Source: Ignavibacteria bacterium
GTDB taxonomy: Bacteria; Bacteroidota; Ignavibacteria; Kapaibacteriales; Kapaibacteriaceae
Length of the DNA stretch: 64,000 nt
NCBI GenBank assembly: GCA_016707005.1
Contig: JADJIQ010000002.1
Location: 434,001 to 498,000 of the forward strand
Direction: 5' to 3'
The position numbers and the translations under genes are program-made. This document shows positions 25,767 through 34,501 of the stretch, in pieces. Position 1 is the first letter of the stretch. Each line of letters begins with the position of its first letter. Below the pieces are notes generated by a model. That model did not search any database. It saw nothing but the letters and a program-made list of their open reading frames with translations, and was not told the origin of the DNA.

Positions 25767-26273
25767 TCATCGGATCACCTTCATAGCCAAGTTCACAAGC
25801 CAAGCGGTTTCGGCCTTGCTCATTGTATCTAGGGCATCTGAAGCAGTCTTTGTTAATGTTGAGAGGTCCTTCACGGCTGAACGGAATGCTTCTACGTCCT
25901 TGGCCGGTCCTGTGATCGATGCTGAGGCAAGCCCACGAAGTCGAGCGGCTACCGGGTCGAGCTCCCGACGTTTCCTCTCCTGCATGATCTTGCGTGCAAC
26001 AACCCAGATATCCTTCTCTGCCTCGAACAACTCCCTACGCTCACCCTTCTTAGTGATGCGTTGTACGATCCCCCAGTCGATAAGCTCACGCACGTTTGTA
26101 CTCACACCACCACGCGACATCTCAAGCGCTTCCATGATCTCGTCCGTTGTCATCGCCTCCGGACTCACCAACAACACCGCATGGATCTGCGCCATCGATC
26201 TACTGATCCCCCACTGAGTGGCCAATGCCCCCCAGGTCTCTATAAACTCCGTTCGTGCGTCGCGTACATTCAT
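25767..26273 (-). CDS. GbsR/MarR-family winged-helix regulator
   Basis: A 168-residue regulator. A winged helix covers about residues 20-85: GISRSMAQIHAVLLVSPEAMTTDEIMEALEMSRGGVSTNVRELIDWGIVQRI, then the wing KKGERRELFEAE. A helical C-terminal part follows. GbsR proteins in this group control membrane or osmolyte genes; the ligand is unknown. A TAGGTTTG box sits 4 nt before the ATG, with no Shine-Dalgarno, which suggests a leaderless mRNA. The next gene downstream is a small membrane protein. Confidence 0.85.
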   Translation of the reverse strand: MNVRDARTEFIETWGALATQWGISRSMAQIHAVLLVSPEAMTTDEIMEALEMSRGGVSTNVRELIDWGIVQRITKKGERRELFEAEKDIWVVARKIMQERKRRELDPVAARLRGLASASITGPAKDVEAFRSAVKDLSTLTKTASDALDTMSKAETAWLVNLAMKVIR

Positions 26274-26277
26274 GTCA

Positions 26278-26285
26278 CAAACCTA
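26278..26285 (-). promoter_or_regulatory. TAnnTTTG box 4 nt from the GbsR-like ATG
   Basis: On the minus strand: TAGGTTTG, TGAC, ATG. A leaderless arrangement like those of ilvE and the barrel gene at 19273. Confidence 0.5.
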
Positions 26286-26328
26286 CACATTTCCTTCATT
26301 CATTTCAATTCTTTCTGAAAATATAATT

Positions 26329-26364
26329 AGCACATTAGCACATTAGCACATTAGCACATTAGCA
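26329..26364. repeat. 8-bp tandem repeat (AGCACATT)
   Basis: Four to five perfect copies of AGCACATT between dapD (ends 26367) and the regulator gene. They directly adjoin the dapD stop codon. Confidence 0.88.
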
Positions 26365-26366
26365 TG

Positions 26367-27209
26367 TTAACGCAGTGCCATTTCCAACGCCGTCCGCGCA
26401 TCCGTCTTCTCGTCTCTGTACTTCACGATCAACGGCGTGCTCATGCTCAGTCCGTTCTCTCGTCCGAAATCGGAGTTCACTGCCCTGCTTCCGGCAACGA
26501 CAACAGCACCTTCGGGGATCTCCAGCGGTGAATCACTTGTCGATCTCAGAACCGTCTCCTTCACAAGATCATAGACGGGTGTAGATGCATTCAGGATCAC
26601 ACCACTTCCAAGCACTGCACGATTACGAATAAGGACACCTTCATACACACCACAATTGCCCCCTACCATCACATCGTCTTCAATGATAACGGGCCTTGCA
26701 CCGGCTGGTTCTAGTACTCCGCCGATCTGTGCCGCTGCGCTGATATGTACACGCGCGCCGATCTGAGCGCATGTACCAACCAATGCATGTGAGTCCACCA
26801 TCGTTCCTTCACCAACGTAGGCACCGATGTTGATATAGCTTGGCGGCATGCAGATCACGCCATGGGCAACGAATGATCCGGTGCGAATGGTTGTACCACC
26901 GGGAACGATGCGTACATGATCATCAATGGTAAGGGGCTTTGTAGGAAGTGTATCCTTGTCGAAGAATCGGAAGTTCTCATCTGTTGATGCGTCTTCCATG
27001 CGACCCTTCCGGAAGAGAACAAGGATGCCTTGTTTCACCCACATGTTCACCTGCCACGAGCCGTCATCTGACCGTTCTGCTGCGCGGATCGTACCCTTGT
27101 TTAGCGCATCGATGAAGTCGGCGCAGACCTGCGTTGCACCTTGATCATACTGAAGTTCTTGCGCCGGCAGCGCTGCGAGGCGCTCGATATCGGATTGGAG
27201 AGAGTTCAT
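26367..27209 (-). CDS. dapD: 2,3,4,5-tetrahydropyridine-2,6-dicarboxylate N-succinyltransferase
   Basis: A 280-residue enzyme of the succinylase branch of lysine/meso-diaminopimelate synthesis. The N-terminal helical domain is followed by hexapeptide repeats of a left-handed beta helix from about residue 105 to 220: VRIVPGGTTIRTGSFVAHGVICMPPSYINIGAYVGEGTMVDSHALVGTCAQIG. DapD trademark sequences WQVNMWVKQGILV and EIPEGAVVVAGSRAVNSDF are present. Its start overlaps the upstream agmatinase-like gene by 4 bp. Together with mpl it indicates DAP-type peptidoglycan. Confidence 0.95.
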   Translation of the reverse strand: MNSLQSDIERLAALPAQELQYDQGATQVCADFIDALNKGTIRAAERSDDGSWQVNMWVKQGILVLFRKGRMEDASTDENFRFFDKDTLPTKPLTIDDHVRIVPGGTTIRTGSFVAHGVICMPPSYINIGAYVGEGTMVDSHALVGTCAQIGARVHISAAAQIGGVLEPAGARPVIIEDDVMVGGNCGVYEGVLIRNRAVLGSGVILNASTPVYDLVKETVLRSTSDSPLEIPEGAVVVAGSRAVNSDFGRENGLSMSTPLIVKYRDEKTDARTALEMALR

Positions 27210-28150
27210 TTCTTGGTTTCCTTCTTCTTCGTCTTAGGAGCAGCTTTCTGTGCCTTCACGTCGAAGGCGAGGTTGAGGATCTTGTAGATGAGGCGGGCGG
27301 TTGTGATGTCGGGGTGGGTGACGCCGTCCACGGGAGCCAGTTCTACCACATCGAAGCCAACGATGCGACGTCCGGAGGCAACGATGGCGCGGATCACATC
27401 GATCGTTTCACTATACAGGAATCCGTCCGGCTCCGGTGTGCCCGTTGATGGCATGATCGACGGACAGAAGTGATCCACATCGAACGTGATATAGACATCC
27501 TTCCCGAGCGTATCAACAACGTTCTTCTGCCAGTTGGAACCATGGAGCCCCCTACGAATGGCTGAAGCATAGAAGGTCTTGATACCGTTGTCCTTGATGA
27601 AGCGAGCTTCTTCGATACACTGAGCGCGTATACCAACCTGTGTGATACGATCAGTTGGGAAGAACTCAGCAACACGGGCCATGAAGGAGGCGTGGGAATA
27701 TGGTGTGCCTTGGTATTCGTGACGAAGGTCTGAGTGAGCATCGAAGTGCAGAATGCTCATCCCGGGATAGGCACGGTAGTGAGCAGAGATCGGTGCTGTA
27801 GAGATCGTGTGTTCACCACCAAGCGTCACCACAAACTTGCCCATCACGATAAGGTCTTCTACCTGATCCTCAATGAGGTCCAATGCTGCTCTGTCAACGA
27901 ACTTCCCAAAGGAAAGGGGCTTCAGGGTTGCGATGCCCTTTTCAAAACATAACTCGCGATCCGTTTCATCATCATAGAACTCCACGTAGGCACTTGCATC
28001 GAGAATGGCCTTTGGACCTTTCTCTGCTCCGCCGCCGTAGCTCACGGTGTGTTCATAGGGCGCTGAGACAATGGCAATGGCAGATGTTTCGAGCGAGGAG
28101 TATCGTTCTTCAATGGCAAGGAAGTTCTTCTTTGGACCAAGGACCTTCAT
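27206..28150 (-). CDS. speB: Agmatinase-family ureohydrolase
   Basis: A 314-residue enzyme of the arginase/agmatinase family. The binuclear Mn ligands are in GGEHT, HFDAHSDLR and FDVDHFCPSIMPSTGTPEPDG; the latter is the agmatinase-type signature. It would hydrolyse agmatine to putrescine and urea in polyamine synthesis. The C-terminus ends in a Lys-rich tail (KKKETKK). It overlaps dapD by 4 bp. Arginase or another guanidino-hydrolase cannot be excluded from sequence alone. Confidence 0.88.
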   Translation of the reverse strand: MKVLGPKKNFLAIEERYSSLETSAIAIVSAPYEHTVSYGGGAEKGPKAILDASAYVEFYDDETDRELCFEKGIATLKPLSFGKFVDRAALDLIEDQVEDLIVMGKFVVTLGGEHTISTAPISAHYRAYPGMSILHFDAHSDLRHEYQGTPYSHASFMARVAEFFPTDRITQVGIRAQCIEEARFIKDNGIKTFYASAIRRGLHGSNWQKNVVDTLGKDVYITFDVDHFCPSIMPSTGTPEPDGFLYSETIDVIRAIVASGRRIVGFDVVELAPVDGVTHPDITTARLIYKILNLAFDVKAQKAAPKTKKKETKK

Positions 28151-28226
28151 GATCGTATTCCGTGATGTGTGAGGCCTGCAAAATAGCTGTCACGCGAGGA
28201 ACAGCGTTCGGCGAGTATATTCGCCC

Positions 28227-29532
28227 ATGCCTACACTCAAAGCGCAACGTTTCGGCTGGTACGTCTATGATTGGGCGAACAGCGCCTTCAGCACATCGGT
28301 CGTAACGGTCTTTCTCGGCCCCTTTCTCACCAACGTTGCTGAGTCGGCGGCAAATGATGCCGGACAAGTAACACCCTTCGGCATCCCGATGCATCCGGGC
28401 AGTTGGTTCTCCTACTGCATTGCAGTATCGGTGATCCTGCAGGTATTCATTCTCCCGCCGATCGGTGCGATCGTTGACCGATCACATCGCAAACGCCTTT
28501 CCTTGGCGGTGTGGGCGTTCCTTGGAGCAGCGGCAACGATCGGACTTGCAGTGTTATCGTCAGGATCCGGCAACTACATCACTGGCGGACTCTTCTTCAT
28601 CATCGCCAACCTCAGTTTTGGTGCCAGTGTTGTTGTTGCCAATTCCTTCTTAAAATGACCTGGCCACTCCGGAAGAGCGTGACAGCGTTTCCTCGCGCGG
28701 ATGGGCCTTTGGCTACCTCGGCGGTGGACTCCTTCTTCTTGCACACCTGTTGTGGTTCTCCGCAGCAAAAGAATCCGGCGGTCCCATAGAACCCGTCATT
28801 CAAGGCGTCTTTGTGACAACGGGTATATGGTGGGCCTTGTTCACCTTTGTCTCCATCATGTTGTTGCGCGATAAAGTGCCGGCACACGCACACGAGAAAC
28901 ACGCACTCAAGCAGAGCTTCAAACAGCTTTCTAGGACACTACGTGATCTAGCTCGATACCCGCAGACGTTGCGTTTCTTCATTGCCTATCTCCTTTACAA
29001 CGATGCCATCCAAACCGTTATCGCAATGGCAAGTGTGTATGGTGCAGAAGAGCTCGACCTTGGACTCGACGTACTCACGCAGGCCATCCTCCTCGTCCAG
29101 TTCGTTGCGATAGGGGGCTCCTTGATCTTTGCATGGCTTGCTGAACGCATCAACACCAAACGCGCCATCATCGTCGGCCTTTATGGTTGGTGTGCTGTCC
29201 TCATCGCCGCCTTCTTCTGGGTCAGCACCGCCACACACTTCTTCATTCTCGCAGCCGTGATCGCCATCGTCATGGGCGGCACCCAAGCACTCAGCAGGTC
29301 CATGTTCTCCCGCATGATCCCCGCAGGAAAAGAAGCAGAGTATTTTTCCCTCTACGAGATCAGCGACAAAGGCACGTCGTGGATCGGCCCCCTAGCATTC
29401 GGTCTTGCACTCACCCTCACCAACAGCTACCGTTGGGCCGTACTCTCCCTCATCATCTTTATGGTTGCAGGGCTTGTGGTGCTGATGGGCGTGAAGGGCG
29501 AGGTGAAAGGGCGAAGAGGCGAAGTAGCGTAG
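28227..29532 (+). pseudogene. MFS transporter, UMF1/Atg22-like, with internal frameshift
   Basis: Two frames make one transporter of about 435 residues. The first (28227-28658) begins with FGWYVYDWANSAFSTSVVTVF and has the MFS loop GAIVDRSHRKR. It ends early at LSFGASVVVANSFLK. The second continues with DLATPEERDSVSSRGWAFGYLGGG and runs to 29532 with seven further helices. Removing one A from the AAAA run at 28652-28655 restores a single frame (NSFLNDLATPEE). Either this is a true one-base insertion, a sequencing error, or a +1 slip. The family imports amino acids or exports solutes; the substrate is unknown. A TATATTCG box sits 3 nt before the ATG. Confidence 0.8.
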
Positions 29533-29538
29533 TCACCC

Positions 29539-29578
29539 CGTCATTTCGTAGAGGTCCCTCGCTTCGCTCGGAATGACG
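29539..29578. repeat. Dispersed palindromic repeat, copy A
   Basis: A 40-bp imperfect palindrome with ends CGTCATT/AATGACG and centre GAGGTCCCTCGCTTCGCTCG, just after the MFS stop. A second, interrupted copy in opposite orientation lies at 29667-29728. Confidence 0.75.
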
Positions 29579-29605
29579 CTGCTCCAGCTGTTGTATCAGA
29601 GATAG

Positions 29606-29640
29606 AAATGTGAGCACCATCCCTGATGGTGCTCACATTT
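29606..29640. terminator. Long perfect hairpin after the MFS gene
   Basis: A 15-bp perfect stem, AAATGTGAGCACCAT (29606-29620) with ATGGTGCTCACATTT (29626-29640), and a 5-nt loop. The U-tract is weak on both strands (ATTTCTTA), but the position between MFS and ftsZ 3' ends fits a bidirectional terminator. Confidence 0.65.
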
Positions 29641-29666
29641 CTTACCTACACCTTATGCATAGCCAG

Positions 29667-29728
29667 CGTCATCCCGAGAAGCGTAGGGGCGAGGCCCTGC
29701 CTCGCCCGGAGCGACGAGGGACCTCAAC
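29667..29728. repeat. Dispersed repeat copy B interrupted by a REP element
   Basis: It reads CGTCATCCCGAG, then a 33-bp insert (29678-29710), then CGACGAGGGACCTC. Without the insert it matches the reverse complement of copy A. The insert carries GTAGGGGCGAGGCCC followed by TGCCTCGCCC, a REP of the same type as the array at 1377, and GAG stands on both sides of it. Confidence 0.7.
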
Positions 29729-29797
29729 GAAAAAACAAAAGGGCGAAAAGGTCTTACCCTCTTCACCCTTTTACATCTGTCATCAGTCATCAGTCAT

Positions 29798-29893
29798 TTG
29801 TCATAACGTCATAACCGTCACAACGTCATAATTGTCATAGTTGTCATAACGTCATAATTGTCATAACGTCATAACTGTCATAACGTCATTTCA
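29798..29893. repeat. Tandem GTCATAAC-type repeat before the ftsZ stop
   Basis: About ten units of period 8-9 bp (cGTCATAAc/tGTCATAAt) fill the last 100 bp downstream of ftsZ. No gene is visible between 29533 and 29899; the stretch holds only repeats and one hairpin. Confidence 0.8.
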
Positions 29894-29899
29894 TGATTC

Positions 29900-31252
29900 C
29901 TAATCCATGATCTTCCGCAAAAACGCTGGCTGGTTGCCGCCGCCGCCTGCTGCCTTGCGGATCGGTGACGGATAGCCCCCTACAGCTTCGTTAGAGCTTG
30001 GTGGGACGATCGGCACGCTGCCGGTTGATGGTGGTTCTTCGCGTGGCATACCTGCCATGTTGCGTTGTTCCATCTCACGTTGCTTGCGGATGTAGGCCGG
30101 GACGTTTACATCGTTCATGTCAACGTCTTGTGTTGTTGACGGAGCGATGGGCGACGGTTGGGTGGTTGCTGCTGGACGATATGCGTCTGGTGCGGCTTCG
30201 GGTTCCGGTGCCGGACGGACGATCTCGATGACGGGAGCGTAGGAATTGGTTGATGCTGAGCTAGTTGTAGGGACGGACTTCTTCTCGTCTTGACGACGGA
30301 AGCCGGTTGCGACAACGGTGATGGAGATCTCGTCTTCCATGCTCTCATCAACTACAACACCATGGATGAGGTTGACCTCATCGCCGGCTGCCTTCTCGAT
30401 GGCCGAGACGGCTTCACTCACTTCAAACATGGTCATGTTCGAACTGCCGGTGATGTTCACAAGGAGTCCTTGTGCACCGTAGATCGACATGCCTTCGAGG
30501 ATCGGTGAGTTCAAGGCATTCTGAGCTGCTTCAATGGCACGATGTTCGCCTGTTGCCATACCGATACCCATCAGGGCATCACCCATACCACTCATCACCG
30601 TGCGCACGTCGGCAAAGTCAACGTTCACATATCCAACACCGGAGATGATGTCGGCAATACCCTTGGTGGCGTTGTAAAGAACCGTATCCACCATTGCAAG
30701 GGCATTGGCGAACGTGACGTCCTTATCAACAACCGTAAGGATGCGCTGGTTCGGGATCACGATGAGTGCATCAACGTGCTCGCGGAGGTCCTTGATGCCA
30801 TTCTCGGCAATGGACATCCGACGCTTTGATTCATAGGCGAAGGGCTTTGTAACAATGCCCACGACCAAGGCACCGAGTTCACGGCCGACGCGTGCGATCA
30901 CCGGTGCTGCTCCGGTTCCCGTTCCGCCGCCCATGCCTGCAGTGACAAAGATCATGTCACTTCCCTGAAGGGCATCGTACACATCGTCGATGCTCTCCTC
31001 CACAGAAGCTCTGCCCTTGCTCGGATCTGCACCGGCTCCGAGTCCGCGCGTAGCGTCCTTTCCGAGCTGAAGCTTGATCCCCGCAGGGTTATTCATGAGT
31101 GCCTGGCGATCTGTATTCGCCGCGACAAATTCAACGCCGTCGAGCCCGCGTGCGATCATAGTTCGCACTGCGTTTCCGCCGCCGCCGCCAACGCCAACAA
31201 CGCGAATTCTCGCGTCTGACGTAAATGATGATGTATCCAACTCGATGGCCAT
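29900..31252 (-). CDS. ftsZ: Cell division GTPase FtsZ
   Basis: A 450-residue tubulin homologue that forms the Z ring. VVGVGGGGGNAVRTM (18-32) and the tubulin signature GGGTGTGAAPV (108-118) bind GTP. NTDRQAL and the synergy loop are intact. The C-terminal linker is long and Pro/Glu/Gln-rich (about residues 325-435) and ends in a FtsA-binding tail NQPAFLRKIMD, normal for the family. It is the last gene of ftsQ-ftsA-ftsZ, 40 bp after ftsA. Tandem repeats follow the stop. Confidence 0.97.
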   Translation of the reverse strand: MAIELDTSSFTSDARIRVVGVGGGGGNAVRTMIARGLDGVEFVAANTDRQALMNNPAGIKLQLGKDATRGLGAGADPSKGRASVEESIDDVYDALQGSDMIFVTAGMGGGTGTGAAPVIARVGRELGALVVGIVTKPFAYESKRRMSIAENGIKDLREHVDALIVIPNQRILTVVDKDVTFANALAMVDTVLYNATKGIADIISGVGYVNVDFADVRTVMSGMGDALMGIGMATGEHRAIEAAQNALNSPILEGMSIYGAQGLLVNITGSSNMTMFEVSEAVSAIEKAAGDEVNLIHGVVVDESMEDEISITVVATGFRRQDEKKSVPTTSSASTNSYAPVIEIVRPAPEPEAAPDAYRPAATTQPSPIAPSTTQDVDMNDVNVPAYIRKQREMEQRNMAGMPREEPPSTGSVPIVPPSSNEAVGGYPSPIRKAAGGGGNQPAFLRKIMD

Positions 31253-31292
31253 GATTCCCCCCGGAATGTGGTCGCGTTGCAGGAAAAAGTGT

Positions 31293-32594
31293 TTACAAGT
31301 TTTCGAACCAATCTTTCACGTTCTGAAGAAGCCCCTTCTTTTGTGAAGGGGGCTCAACGGACGCGGCAGGTTGGTGTTGAGGTGTTGGAGCTGCTACAGG
31401 TGCACTGTTGATAACAGAGCCACTGTGCTGCTCCTCGAATTCGTCTTCATGTTCGATGCTGTACAAGGCAAGGCCAACAGCCGTTGCATGGACAGGCGTG
31501 GTAACCTCACGTGCAAGACCTTCATGGCTGAAGCCACGAGGAAGTCCTTTGTTCACGGGAAGTCTGAATGTGCGTTGCGCAAGCATGTCTGCACCACGGA
31601 GGTCGGAACATCCGCCGGTGATAACAATGCCTGCAGCAAGTTGATGAGCTAGACCGGAATCGTGGATGCGCTGAAGAACGAACTCAAAGATCTCTTCCAT
31701 GCGTGGTTCGATAACCTGACACAGGATGGTCTTTGAGAGTTCTGATGGACGACGTCCACCAACACCCGGTACTTGGAAATGTTCGTCGCGAAGAATGCTG
31801 TCGGAAATGGCGTGACCATGATCGACCTTGATCTGTTCTGCATCGTTGTTGCGAATGCCGAGTACGGTAACGATGTCGTCCGTCACTCGCTGACCAGCAA
31901 GACCGATCACACTCACCGATCGAAGGACGTTGTCCTTGTAGATGGCAAGGTCCGTAGTGCCGCCACCGATATCCACAACGGCAACACCTACTTCACGTTC
32001 TGCATCATCGAGCACGGCAAGTGCACTGGCCATGGATTGCAGGACAACGGCGTCCACATGCAGTCCGGCACGATTGGCACACTTGTACACATTCTCAACG
32101 GCCGCTGCTGATGCGGTGATGACCAAGGCATTCGCCTCGAGCCTGCGACCGCTCATACCGAGTGGATCAGAGATGCCGTCTTGACCGTCGATGATGTAGT
32201 CTTGTGCGATCACGTGCAGGATCCGTCTATCCGGCGTTACGTTCACCTGTGCGAGTTCATCGTGCAGTCTTCGCACATCGTCTTCGGAGATCTCAGACGT
32301 ACGAGTGGTGACGATCCCCCGCGTTTCGAACGTGGAGATGTGCTCGCCGCTCACGCCGATCACAACGCGTGCAAGTTTGTATCCGCTTTGCTGTTCTGCT
32401 CTGTCGATGGCAACCTTGATCGCGTCTGCGGTCTTGTTGATGTTGGTCACAACGCCACGCTTGAGACCATCACATTCGGCCATACCTGCGCCGAGAACTT
32501 CAACCACCTTGCGTACAGGATCGAATGCCGTTACAACGGCACAGACCTTCGTTGTGCCGATGTCGAGCCCAACATGGATCTCTGGTGTACTCAT
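31293..32594 (-). CDS. ftsA: Cell division protein FtsA
   Basis: A 433-residue actin-fold ATPase that tethers FtsZ to the membrane. The phosphate-1 motif HVGLDIGTTKVCAVV is at 7-21; VAVVDIGGGTTDLAIY (phosphate 2) and GIVITGGCSDLRGADMLAQ follow. The 1C subdomain VIGVSGEHISTFETRGIV is present. The C-terminus carries the amphipathic membrane-targeting helix LLQNVKDWFENL. I chose ATG 32594, which overlaps ftsQ by 4 bp; the frame continues upstream but only inside ftsQ. Confidence 0.96.
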   Translation of the reverse strand: MSTPEIHVGLDIGTTKVCAVVTAFDPVRKVVEVLGAGMAECDGLKRGVVTNINKTADAIKVAIDRAEQQSGYKLARVVIGVSGEHISTFETRGIVTTRTSEISEDDVRRLHDELAQVNVTPDRRILHVIAQDYIIDGQDGISDPLGMSGRRLEANALVITASAAAVENVYKCANRAGLHVDAVVLQSMASALAVLDDAEREVGVAVVDIGGGTTDLAIYKDNVLRSVSVIGLAGQRVTDDIVTVLGIRNNDAEQIKVDHGHAISDSILRDEHFQVPGVGGRRPSELSKTILCQVIEPRMEEIFEFVLQRIHDSGLAHQLAAGIVITGGCSDLRGADMLAQRTFRLPVNKGLPRGFSHEGLAREVTTPVHATAVGLALYSIEHEDEFEEQHSGSVINSAPVAAPTPQHQPAASVEPPSQKKGLLQNVKDWFENL

Positions 32595-33376
32595 GCTGCA
32601 CGCTCCACAACGGGTGGGGTAACGTGATATCGCAGAACGACCTGATTTCTCCAACGCAGATCGACCTCGGAAACCGAGGCCATGTTGAGTCGCTGTGAAG
32701 TTTCGTGCCAGAACACGTTCATGTCGGCAAATGCCTGCGTCGCTCGCGAAGCATCCATCACTCCGAGTCGCCACGTTGTCTCGTCGGTAACGATCTCCAC
32801 CGTATGACGGTGTCGATCATAGCGCACTTCAGAGATCTCTTGGTACAACATCGGATGGAGCGTACGTGAGCCGGCAATGAGGACGGAAACAATGTGCTGC
32901 ACATCGGCAGATGAGATCTCCGAACCATCGGTTGATTGCAACACCGGCACGTTGTGCGCTGTGCGCTCAACGGCGTTCGGAAGGACAACTCCAAATGCGT
33001 CCACGTAGCGTAACGATCCGTCGGGGCGCACCACATGTGCAACCGGCAGACGCTCGTCCACTTCCACCGTCATCTCACGAACACCCGTGAAATACACCGA
33101 TGCGCTTCGCACATAGGGTATGCTCTCAACACATGTTCGTACGTCGGCCAATGTCAGTGACTTCAGATGTTTTGACTTGAGAGTATCGACGGCTCGCTGC
33201 ACTGCAATCCTGCTTAGCCCCGTAGCACCAACCACGTTGATGTTCGAAACAAGCTGCCTGTCGTGCCACTGCGTAGCCATGAAACCGAGGAAGACAACGC
33301 CCAGTAGGGTGATGACGAGCCCCGATGACCTGCGGCCACCGTTTTGCTTCGATTCATCACGTCCCTTCTTCGCCAC
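32591..33376 (-). CDS. ftsQ: Cell division protein FtsQ/DivIB
   Basis: A 261-residue bitopic divisome protein. A short basic cytoplasmic N-terminus (KKGRDESKQNGGRR) precedes one membrane helix at about 18-37 (GLVITLLGVVFLGFMATQW). A POTRA domain follows (VSNINVVGATGLSRIAVQRAV, VRTCVESIPYVRSASVYF, MTVEVDERLPVAHV) and a beta domain to the end. It links the early Z ring to septal wall synthesis. It is the first gene of the ftsQAZ cluster; no mur genes precede it. DnaA-box-like sites lie just upstream. Confidence 0.9.
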   Translation of the reverse strand: MAKKGRDESKQNGGRRSSGLVITLLGVVFLGFMATQWHDRQLVSNINVVGATGLSRIAVQRAVDTLKSKHLKSLTLADVRTCVESIPYVRSASVYFTGVREMTVEVDERLPVAHVVRPDGSLRYVDAFGVVLPNAVERTAHNVPVLQSTDGSEISSADVQHIVSVLIAGSRTLHPMLYQEISEVRYDRHRHTVEIVTDETTWRLGVMDASRATQAFADMNVFWHETSQRLNMASVSEVDLRWRNQVVLRYHVTPPVVERAA

Positions 33377-33617
33377 GTTCTCACTCCGGATGTGGATAAC
33401 CCACTCGGGTTATGCACATGTGTGGTTAACTGCCCTGCTACTGATCGATTTCGGGGTTTCTTTTGTCCCGTCTTACCCTGCGATATCCCTGCGCTCTACA
33501 AGGGGTTACGACCTCCGCAAATGTACTGCGCGCACGTAGAATAAGCAATAGCTGCCTATAGGAAAAAAGAGGGTGTTGTTGACAGGTTATCCACACCCAG
33601 TGGAGAACGTCGTTGGG
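33377..33617. other. Gene-free spacer with DnaA-box-like sites
   Basis: This spacer holds no ORF that I can support. It contains TGTGGATAA (33391-33399), TTATGCACA (33410-33418), TGTGGTTAA (33421-33429) and TTATCCACA (33587-33595). Three of these match the TTATNCACA DnaA-box consensus exactly and one has a single mismatch. More near-matches continue into the SDR gene (33975, 34135, 34165, 34177). The short A-rich run GGAAAAAAGAG lies at 33561. It could be an initiation, titration or DnaA-regulated promoter region. Confidence 0.45.
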
Positions 33618-34409
33618 TCAGCTCAGGGCCTTGGTCCGTCCCCCATCAACAAGGATGCTCGTGCCCGTAATGTACGAGGCCGCAGGAGAGGCCAGGAAGC
33701 CTACGGCATTAGCTATCTCCTCTGGCTGTGCGAACCGACCAACCGGGATCTCGGCGATCATGGACGCTCGGACGGCGTCCTCGGAACGACCGTGGTTGGT
33801 GGCATTACGTGTGATGATGCTCGTGAGACGGTCGGTCTCCGTTGCACCCGGGAGGACGTTGTTCACCGTGATACCCTTCGACGCTAACTCGTTGGCCATG
33901 GTCTTCGACCAACTCGCCATTGCACCTCGAATGGTGTTGCTCACCCCAAGGCCTTCGATGGGCATCTTCACAGATGTGGATATGATGTTAATGACGCGAC
34001 CATAGCCGGATGCCGTCATTCCGGGAACAAGAACCTTGGTGAGTTGATGTGCTACAAGTACATGATTTCCAAAGGCTTGTCGCAGGCTTTCCACATCACT
34101 TTCCACAAGTGGACCACCTGCAGGTCCGGCCGTGTTATTCACAAGGATGTGGATTGCTCCATGTTCATCCACATGGTTATGCACATGCGTTAACAACGCT
34201 ACTTCGTCCGTCATATCCACGGCGATGGCATGATGTGACTGACCGCCGTGGACGCTGAGCGAGGCCAACGCGTCCTGCAGCGTCTCCGGATTCCGAGCCA
34301 GGAGTGTAACCGATGCACCATTTCGAGCCAGTTCTTGAGCGGCTGCCCGACCGATACCTTGCGACGCTCCGCAGACCAGGGCGCGTTTACCGTTGAGTGA
34401 GATTTCCAT
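33618..34409 (-). CDS. Short-chain dehydrogenase/reductase (FabG-like)
   Basis: A 263-residue classical SDR. TGxxxGIG appears as CGASQGIG near residue 14, NNTAG is intact, and FLASPAASYITGTSILVDGG is the FabG-type C-terminus. The catalytic region is ISTSVKMPIEGLGVSNTIRGAMASWSK: Ser is present, but the Tyr of YxxxK appears to be replaced (NTIRGAM), so catalysis may be altered. I chose ATG 34409 because upstream residues are not SDR-like. It is divergent from the HAO-ACMSD pair and may work with it. Confidence 0.85.
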   Translation of the reverse strand: MEISLNGKRALVCGASQGIGRAAAQELARNGASVTLLARNPETLQDALASLSVHGGQSHHAIAVDMTDEVALLTHVHNHVDEHGAIHILVNNTAGPAGGPLVESDVESLRQAFGNHVLVAHQLTKVLVPGMTASGYGRVINIISTSVKMPIEGLGVSNTIRGAMASWSKTMANELASKGITVNNVLPGATETDRLTSIITRNATNHGRSEDAVRASMIAEIPVGRFAQPEEIANAVGFLASPAASYITGTSILVDGGRTKALS

Positions 34410-34501
34410 TTCAGTCCTTTCAAGTGTCGAGATTCGGGAGGGGGCGGAGTGGTTCGTACTTTCGTGTACTGCGAAACTACCACGTGGACGAGGACCCCAG
34501 C

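Noticed and set aside
32595..32774. Extended N-terminus of FtsA
   Set aside because: The extra 60 codons lie inside ftsQ in another frame; the ATG at 32594 gives the canonical FtsA start.
33391..34185. Firm oriC call
   Set aside because: No dnaA, no clear DNA-unwinding element, and GC skew could not be computed here. The site is kept only as a finding.
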